A stretch of DNA of 64,000 nt, taken from positions 1 to 64,000 of the forward strand of contig NZ_FXZH01000019.1 of the NCBI RefSeq assembly GCF_900169365.1, given 5' to 3'. This document shows positions 59,131 through 64,000 of this stretch, in pieces. The notes beneath the pieces were generated by a model. The model was not told where the DNA came from and did not search any database. It was given only the letters and a program-made list of their open reading frames with translations. The DNA comes from Brevibacterium sp. 239c (GTDB taxonomy: Bacteria; Actinomycetota; Actinomycetes; Actinomycetales; Brevibacteriaceae). A program made the translations under genes and the position numbers. Position 1 is the first letter of the stretch. Each line of letters begins with the position of its first letter.

Positions 59131-59463
59131 ATGAACGATGACACGCAAGGCCCAGAGACCAGAGCACTCGCTGAACTGTTCCGCGCGCGTCGCGGTGTAG
59201 TTCAAATGTCACAGTCCAAAATTGCCGAGTACACGGGCATGACACAGATGTCAGTCTCTCGAAAGCTCAAGGGCACTTCACCCATCACCATCTATGAAGC
59301 TTCACTACTTGCACGCGCCCTAGACATGGACCTAGGCGAAACACTCGCCCAGGCAATCGACATGGCACGCGACGGCGGAGAAAACCCATTCCCGCTAGTC
59401 GCCCACAATCCCGATGCCGATACCGACACGGAACAAGAAAAAACAGAAGAAAATCATCCATAG
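59131..59463 (+). CDS. Phage repressor, XRE family
   Basis: 110 residues. HTH at about 15-65 (MSQSKIAEYTGMTQMSVSRKLKG), then a short acidic tail with no peptidase domain. Divergent from the XRE-Xis gene and followed by an ImmA/IrrE-type protease, the usual arrangement where the protease removes the repressor on induction. Start at 59131 chosen over an upstream GTG. Confidence 0.85.
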   Translation: MNDDTQGPETRALAELFRARRGVVQMSQSKIAEYTGMTQMSVSRKLKGTSPITIYEASLLARALDMDLGETLAQAIDMARDGGENPFPLVAHNPDADTDTEQEKTEENHP

Positions 59464-59471
59464 GGGGAACC

Positions 59472-59852
59472 GTGAAAAACCTTTTTGCACTTGCTGAGTC
59501 CAAAGGCATCAAAGTGCAAGAGGTGCAACTTCGTGCCTTCAGAGGCTTCTATGTCAAAGAGGTCAAGATCATCGTTGTATCGTCTCTACTCAACACCGCC
59601 CAGAAGCGAACCACACTCGCCCACGAACTAGGACACGCCCACTACGGCGACGAAGCCGTCTTAGACCAGCCAATGCACGAATGGCAAGAGAGGCGAGCGG
59701 ACGAATGGGCCGCGCAATTTCTAATCGCGCCCCAGCAATACGCCGAAGCCGAATCACTGCACGGTCCCCACCCCGGCGCAATCGCCCAACACCTCAACGT
59801 CACACGTGAACTCACTGAGGTGTGGCAAACACTCATCAGGAAGGCCGCTTAA
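59472..59852 (+). CDS. ImmA/IrrE-type metalloprotease
   Basis: 126 residues with the zinc motif LAHELGHAHYGD (HExxH) and downstream ERRADEWAAQFLIAP carrying the third ligand. These proteases cleave the cognate XRE repressor during induction. The stop overlaps the integrase start (TAATG). Confidence 0.92.
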   Translation: MKNLFALAESKGIKVQEVQLRAFRGFYVKEVKIIVVSSLLNTAQKRTTLAHELGHAHYGDEAVLDQPMHEWQERRADEWAAQFLIAPQQYAEAESLHGPHPGAIAQHLNVTRELTEVWQTLIRKAA

Positions 59853-60883
59853 TGGCATGGGTTAGACAACTCGCAGACGGCACGTATAAGGGCGCATACC
59901 GTGACGCCCACGGGAAACGTAAAACTGTCCCCGGCGTCTACCGTCACAAGAAGGCCGCAGAGCGCGCCGCCGAAGCCAAAGAACAAGAGGCGCGTCACAC
60001 CCGCGAAAAAGACAACCCCCTGACATGGCGCGAATGGTCGAAAATTTGGATACCGCAACGCGACATTGCCCCCGGCACCGCCGAGACCGACAAGCAGCGC
60101 ATTGACTCCCATGTGATGCCCCGCTGGGGTGACGTGAAGCTGACCGACATTACCCGCGCCGACGTTAAGGAATGGGTTACTGAGCTTCGCGGAATGCCTG
60201 ACGATGACAATAACCCTGAGCGCGCCGCGAGCACCGTCAACCGAATCGCGGGGCTGCTGTCCACATCACTTGAGCAAGCCCTAGATAGTGAATACATCAC
60301 CGTGAACCCGGCGCGAGGTATCCGCCTCAAGACCGGCGAAGAAACGCATGACCGCTACCTGACGAAAGCCGAGGTGCGCCGCATCTGCGAACACCTATCC
60401 CCGAGGTGGCAGAACATCACGAACCTACTTGCCTACACGGGGCTTCGCTGGGGTGAAGCCGTGGGACTATCAGAACGGCGCGTATCCCGTACCCGTGGCA
60501 TCTTGCTAGTGGCCGAGGTATGGGACCAGAAGACCGAGCAAATGAAGAAGTACCCAAAGGGCAAGAAACGCCGCCCAGTGCCCGTTCCCGATTGGGTACT
60601 AAAGAGCCTGCCGACCACTGACCCGCTGTTGCCGTCACCGCGTGGCGCGCGCCCCGGCAATAGGAACTTTCAGCGCGCTTTGGACGATGCCGCGAAGGTT
60701 GCGAAGATTGAGCGTTTCCGTGTGCACGATCTCAGGCACACCTACGCGTCATGGCTCATTCAGGCCGGTGTCCCAATCGAAGAAGTCCGCCGCCTCATGG
60801 GTCATGTGAGCATACAGACCACGCAACGCTATGCGCACCTTGCCGAGACGCCGAAAGCCTCAGTGCTTGCAGCCTTGTCGTGA
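59852..60883 (+). CDS. int: Tyrosine integrase
   Basis: 343 residues. An N-terminal arm-binding Arm-DNA-bind/AP2-like part (DGTYKGAYRDAHGKRKTVPGV) is followed by a SAM-like core-binding domain (TWREWSKIWIPQR). The catalytic domain has Arg in YTGLRWGEA, HDLRH (His292, Arg295), GH (His318) and nucleophile Tyr327. It recombines attP with tRNA-Thr. Followed by a strong terminator and then the phage tRNA-Thr. Confidence 0.97.
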   Translation: MAWVRQLADGTYKGAYRDAHGKRKTVPGVYRHKKAAERAAEAKEQEARHTREKDNPLTWREWSKIWIPQRDIAPGTAETDKQRIDSHVMPRWGDVKLTDITRADVKEWVTELRGMPDDDNNPERAASTVNRIAGLLSTSLEQALDSEYITVNPARGIRLKTGEETHDRYLTKAEVRRICEHLSPRWQNITNLLAYTGLRWGEAVGLSERRVSRTRGILLVAEVWDQKTEQMKKYPKGKKRRPVPVPDWVLKSLPTTDPLLPSPRGARPGNRNFQRALDDAAKVAKIERFRVHDLRHTYASWLIQAGVPIEEVRRLMGHVSIQTTQRYAHLAETPKASVLAALS

Positions 60884-60892
60884 ATGCAGAAA

Positions 60893-60930
60893 AGGCGCGA
60901 TACCCGTTCATTGGGTATCGCGCCTTTTTT
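60893..60930. terminator. Strong terminator after int and after phage tRNA-Thr
   Basis: AAGGCGCGATACCC-GTTCATT-GGGTATCGCGCCTT with TTTTTT on the right and AAAA on the left. It can stop both rightward int and leftward tRNA transcripts. Confidence 0.9.
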
Positions 60931-60934
60931 GTTG

Positions 60935-61007
60935 AGCCGCCTATCGGACTCGAACCGATCACCTATGACTTACAAGATCATTGCTCTACCAGATGAGCTA
61001 AGGCGGC
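60935..61007 (-). tRNA. Prophage tRNA-Thr (anticodon TGT), replacement copy
   Basis: 73 bases, complete cloverleaf: GCCGCCT/AGGCGGC, D arm GCTC/GAGC, anticodon arm ATGAT-CTTGTAA-GTCAT, T arm ATCGG-TTCGAGT-CCGAT. CCA not encoded, unlike the host gene. Same anticodon as the host gene it disrupts, same strand, 166 bases inside the break. Confidence 0.95.
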
Positions 61008-61016
61008 ATGTATGAA

Positions 61017-61046
61017 ATTTTATCTCACCAGCACCCTGAGCGACAA
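61017..61046 (-). promoter_or_regulatory. Promoter of the prophage tRNA-Thr
   Basis: Minus-strand -35 TTGTCG (61041-61046), 18-bp spacer, -10 TAAAAT (61017-61022), ten bases before the tRNA. Same -35 and spacing as the host tRNA-Thr promoter. Confidence 0.7.
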
Positions 61047-61069
61047 AACCCGTGGTGCCCCGTGGAATC

Positions 61070-61091
61070 GGTTGTCAACGGTTTGTCAACG
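61070..61091. promoter_or_regulatory. int: Integrase arm-type sites near attR
   Basis: Tandem GGTTGTCAACG and GTTTGTCAACG, matching the pair inside attL; about 85 bp from the attR core. Confidence 0.7.
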
Positions 61092-61172
61092 ACCGTGCGA
61101 TTCCCGTTCTCCCGATTTTGTTTAACCCCTGGTGAGACGGGGTGAAACGGTGGTGTCAGTTTGGTGTGGCAG

Positions 61173-61188
61173 TCGCTTTACAAGAGCG
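61173..61188. other. attR core
   Basis: TCGCTTTACAAGAGCG, identical to attL core at 21657-21672. Host tRNA sequence lies to its right, phage sequence to its left. Confidence 0.9.
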
Positions 61189-61215
61189 GTGCTCTACCAA
61201 CTGAGCTAGGGAGGC
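61173..61215 (-). pseudogene. 5' half of host tRNA-Thr(UGU), orphaned at attR
   Basis: Acceptor strand GCCTCCC, D arm GCTC/GAGC and anticodon loop, then phage DNA with no T arm. With 21624-21656 it makes an intact tRNA. A host promoter (61250-61279) still drives it, toward the phage tRNA-Thr. Confidence 0.88.
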
Positions 61216-61249
61216 GTGGCGGCGAAACGATGCCGTCTGCGCCTACACG

Positions 61250-61279
61250 ATAGTAGTCCATTCACCTTCGCCGCGACAA
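61250..61279 (-). promoter_or_regulatory. Host tRNA-Thr promoter
   Basis: Minus-strand -35 TTGTCG (61274-61279), 18-bp spacer, -10 TACTAT (61250-61255), about 35 bases before the tRNA 5' end. Confidence 0.7.
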
Positions 61280-61360
61280 AACGGATGGTGGACGGACGCC
61301 ACGATCGCGCAGCGGCCGACCACCACCTCGGCGCTGGTCGACCGCTGCTCGTGAAGTCGG

Positions 61361-62233
61361 TCAGCCCTTGATCTCGCCGGTGGCCTTGAGGATCTCCAAG
61401 GTCAGAGCCTGCGGATCGCTGGTCTTGTCGGTGTGCTTGCCGTTGATGAGCACCCACGGAGTGGCTTCCACGCCGTTGTCCAGAGCCTCCGAGGAGGTCT
61501 TCTTGACGTAGTCCTTGAACGTCTGGTCCGTGACGCAGCTCTTGACGGTCTGCTCGGGATCGGACTTGAGCTTCTTCGACGTGTCGACACCAGCATCCTC
61601 GGCGACCTTGAGCAGCTGCTCATCGGTGCGGCCGTTGCCCTGTTCTTCGGGCTGCTGAGCATACATCGCGGGGAAGAAATCCCTGATGGTTTCGGGCTGG
61701 GAGTCGATGACGCAGGCCGCCAGGTTGGCAGATCTAGTCGAGTACTCGTTGCCGGTGGACATGCGGTCGAGGATCGATACCGGTTTGTATTCGAGTACGA
61801 TCGAGCCTTCGTCTGCGAGCTTCTCCAGCGTCGGCGCGTTGGCGTCCTCGAACGCCTTGCATCCGGGGCACTGGAAGTCGAGGTAGACGGTCACTGTGGC
61901 GGCATCTTTCTTGACGCCCGCGTCGGCAGGGCTCGGCAGATCCGACTCTTCGCCCTTGGGCATCTGCTTCGGCTGCACCACTTCGCCGTCCTTGGCCATG
62001 CTGACACCGCCGGCGACGACGTTGGCTGGCGTGATCCCCGGCTTGCTCTGCTGGAAGATGAGAACACCGACGATCGCGGCCACGACGACCACCACAACGC
62101 CGATCCCCACATAGAGGATGGTCTTGGCGGTCCTCTCCTTCTTGTTCTGAGCCTCCGCGATCCGGCGCGCGTTCTCACGGGCCTGGTTCCGCCGATTGTC
62201 ACCGGACTTGTCACCGGAGTTGTTCTTCGCCAT
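61361..62233 (-). CDS. DsbA-like membrane-anchored thioredoxin-fold protein
   Basis: 290 residues: charged cytosolic start, one membrane helix near residues 39-61, then a Thioredoxin_4/DsbA domain. The domain has the redox motif FQCPGCKAFEDANAP near residue 123 and a cis-Pro segment EATPWVLINGK. It probably handles disulfides or folding outside the membrane. First host gene right of the prophage. Confidence 0.92.
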   Translation of the reverse strand: MAKNNSGDKSGDNRRNQARENARRIAEAQNKKERTAKTILYVGIGVVVVVVAAIVGVLIFQQSKPGITPANVVAGGVSMAKDGEVVQPKQMPKGEESDLPSPADAGVKKDAATVTVYLDFQCPGCKAFEDANAPTLEKLADEGSIVLEYKPVSILDRMSTGNEYSTRSANLAACVIDSQPETIRDFFPAMYAQQPEEQGNGRTDEQLLKVAEDAGVDTSKKLKSDPEQTVKSCVTDQTFKDYVKKTSSEALDNGVEATPWVLINGKHTDKTSDPQALTLEILKATGEIKG

Positions 62234-62456
62234 GGTTCCTCACGTTGCGATTGTCTGACGTCGGCCCAGCCTCGGACCGTGGGGAATCGGGTCGATATAC
62301 GTGTCCCGACCGTCCCACCTTACCCAAACGGGTAGTGCCCCGACTCCCAGTGAAATTCAAGGATCACCGACACCGGCTCCAGCAGATGCCTGCGCCGGGT
62401 CCCGCGGACGCCGACACCGGGTTCGGTCAGCGGCCTGCGCCGGACACGGCAACTTC

Positions 62457-64000
62457 CTAGACCGGGCCCGGCAGATAGGTGAATGGGTTGGTCGACAGGG
62501 GCCACCAGGTCATGCCGGCGTCCGACTGGATGACCATGATCGCAACGATGATGAGGAGCGCGATCGCCGACAGTGCGATCAGCCTGCCCAGCCGGTTACG
62601 GGTCGCCCCGGAGACCATGAGCCGCGACCCGTGTCGCAGGCTGCCCGCGCCGGGCCCCAGCCACAGCACGAGGCCACCGGCAGCACCGGCCGCCCACACC
62701 GACCACTGTTCGGAGTATCCGCTGGGCACGATTTCGGCAATGTCGAGTCGGGTGAGCACGAGCATCGCGACCCCCGCGATGGCCGGCAGGATGAGTGTTG
62801 TGATCGAGGTCAACACCGAGGCCAAGATCGCACCCGGCGCCGAGGCGAGCGAACGCAGGAATCCGCGGCCGTTCGTTCCACGTTCGAACCGATGCTTCTG
62901 TGCCTTGCGGTCCAATCGGGTGCCGGTTCGCGCCAGTATCGACCACAGGAACACGAAGAATGTGACGAGCAGGGGACCCAGCGGCATGATCGTGATGGCC
63001 AACAGGATGAGGGCGAAGACCACCCATCCTCCGGTCCGGATCGTCCGGTAGGTCATCGGCCCCCACCCGTAGTCGGGTTGACCTGGCTGCCCCTGTTGAC
63101 CGGGCTGGCGCAGTTGGCCTGGCTGCCCCTGTGGGACTCCGGTGCCATTGGGATCGGGTCGGGCGGTGCCCGGACCGGCCAGAGATCCACCCCGTCCGGC
63201 TGGAGGTCCGGCAACTCCATATCCTGACCCGCCGAGGTTGGTCCCGGCCATCGCTGAGCCCGGACCTGATTGGATGCTTCCGTTGGGATTGCGCACAGGT
63301 GGTGCGGTGCCCCGGTTCGTCACGGCCGGGCTTCCCTGCCTGCCTGGCATCTGGCCGTGCGGGGAGAAGCCCTGCCGTGGGTATGCTTGCGGATTCGTCC
63401 CACCGGGGCCTGCAGCTCCGGGGGTGGAAGCGTTCGGGTTCAGCGCCGAGCCTGGGGCGCCACCGCGCGGCGATCCGTGTCCGGTCGCGCCATAGCCCGA
63501 GACATCGTATCCGCCAGCTCCGCCATAACCACCGGCTCCTTCATAGGCCGCGGCACCGCCTGCAGCAGCACCGAGGGCCGCGGGCCCACCGTGGCCTGAC
63601 CCGTTGCCGTCGACCGCGGGCATCCGCGCGGTCCCGGTCGGCGAGGCCTGGTTCCAGCTGCCTGCGGCCGGTCCGGAGCCCAGCTGCGGCGCACGCCCGG
63701 ACTCGATGTCGACGAGAGCGTCGAGGATCATCTGGCCACTCGGCCTGCGCTCGGGTTTCGGGTCGAGGCAGGCTGCGATCAGGGGAACGAAGTTGCGGGG
63801 AGCGTTCTCCAGGTCGAACTTACCCATGGCCACGCGCCCCAGCACCGCTTCGAGAGGACCGGAGCCGTAGGGGTTGCGGCCGGTGGCGGCGTAGGCCATG
63901 GTCGCGGCCCATCCCCACCAGTCGGTCTTCTCGCTCGAGGTCTTGCCGTCGGCGATCTCCGGAGACAGGTATCCGGGTGTACCCATCACGAGGCCGGTCG
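62457..64000 (-). CDS. Serine/threonine protein kinase, C-terminal part (cut by window edge)
   Basis: The frame is open to the window edge; upstream residues read TGLVMGTPGYLSPE, the activation segment of a PknB-type kinase, so the N-lobe lies outside. The C-lobe includes DWWGWAATMAYAATGRNPY and CLDPKPERRPSG. A long Gly/Pro/Ala-rich linker follows, then about four membrane helices at the C-terminus, an unusual tail for the family. Confidence 0.88.
   Translation of the reverse strand, partial: TGLVMGTPGYLSPEIADGKTSSEKTDWWGWAATMAYAATGRNPYGSGPLEAVLGRVAMGKFDLENAPRNFVPLIAACLDPKPERRPSGQMILDALVDIESGRAPQLGSGPAAGSWNQASPTGTARMPAVDGNGSGHGGPAALGAAAGGAAAYEGAGGYGGAGGYDVSGYGATGHGSPRGGAPGSALNPNASTPGAAGPGGTNPQAYPRQGFSPHGQMPGRQGSPAVTNRGTAPPVRNPNGSIQSGPGSAMAGTNLGGSGYGVAGPPAGRGGSLAGPGTARPDPNGTGVPQGQPGQLRQPGQQGQPGQPDYGWGPMTYRTIRTGGWVVFALILLAITIMPLGPLLVTFFVFLWSILARTGTRLDRKAQKHRFERGTNGRGFLRSLASAPGAILASVLTSITTLILPAIAGVAMLVLTRLDIAEIVPSGYSEQWSVWAAGAAGGLVLWLGPGAGSLRHGSRLMVSGATRNRLGRLIALSAIALLIIVAIMVIQSDAGMTWWPLSTNPFTYLPGPV

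Larger units (their letters stand above)
21657..61188. mobile_element. Complete temperate siphovirus prophage (about 39.5 kb)
   Basis: Bounded by 16-bp direct repeats in the anticodon region of tRNA-Thr. It contains integrase, repressor, early recombination and replication genes, tRNAs, terminase, head, long non-contractile tail (tape measure), lysis genes and an attL-side cluster of small genes. No structural gene is visibly broken, so it looks inducible. Leftward late operon; rightward lysogeny genes at both ends. Confidence 0.95.

Noticed and set aside
61118..61140. Possible fifth copy of the palindromic promoter (TTTAACCCCTGGTGAG)
   Set aside because: Only one half resembles the motif and no -35/-10 pair is spaced correctly.
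21624..61215. Idea that the two host tRNA-Thr halves are transcribed and joined in trans by the phage RtcB
   Set aside because: The halves lack complementary guide extensions or cleavage signals, and an intact tRNA-Thr(UGU) in the prophage explains survival more simply.
61433..62335. 300-residue plus-strand frame opposite the DsbA-like gene
   Set aside because: Antisense shadow; composition lacks hydrophobic core and no homologous motif is seen.

Overview
The window is high-GC DNA from an actinobacterium. Brevibacterium or a close relative in the Micrococcales is my best guess, based on gene content, gene order and codon use; no sequence search was run. It holds a host chromosome segment (about 1-21.6 kb and 61.2-64 kb) interrupted by one apparently complete temperate siphovirus prophage of about 39.5 kb (21657-61188).

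Host left part. A groL gene with a CIRCE operator, a cold-shock protein gene, and a DUF3263/LytR_C pair (a neighbourhood also seen near groEL in mycobacteria) are followed by an aldehyde dehydrogenase, uracil-DNA glycosylase, and an amidohydrolase-ThrE exporter operon. Next comes a tryptophan-catabolism neighbourhood (SGNH hydrolase, formamidase-like hydrolase, PaaX-type regulator, tryptophan 2,3-dioxygenase). An M4 metalloprotease with its emfourin-type inhibitor is divergent from an ArsR regulator. LtrA, an MFS transporter, a UbiB/ABC1 kinase and a lipoprotein complete this part. Host right part: a DsbA-like thioredoxin and the C-terminal part of a Ser/Thr protein kinase cut by the window edge.

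Prophage. The integrase crossed over in the anticodon loop of a host tRNA-Thr(UGU) gene, sharing only a 16-bp core. The host gene is therefore split: the 5' half lies at attR and the 3' half at attL. Just inside attR the prophage carries an intact tRNA-Thr(UGU) with its own promoter, on the same strand as the broken host gene. Next to attR, rightward genes encode an XRE repressor, an ImmA/IrrE-type protease and a tyrosine integrase. The leftward operon starts with an XRE-Xis-like regulator and runs through YqaJ exonuclease, ERF annealing protein, RusA, RtcB, a replication protein with internal iterons, SSB, MazG-like protein and ThyX. It continues through three tRNA-type genes, HNH, terminase, portal, MuF, scaffold, capsid, connectors, major tail protein, tail chaperones, tape measure, tail tip, amidase and holin. 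Next to attL, eight small rightward genes of unknown function are driven by four promoters whose -35/-10 spacer is an 18-bp palindrome.

Strongest novelties: (1) tRNA-Thr disruption plus prophage-borne replacement; (2) the same short peptide encoded in the -1 frame directly after the stop codons of both the major capsid and major tail genes, implying programmed frameshifting or CTG re-initiation; (3) the palindromic promoter regulon near attL; (4) an iteron array inside the replication gene and a TACCC array before the terminase; (5) a recurrent terminator plus start-associated element used throughout the phage.
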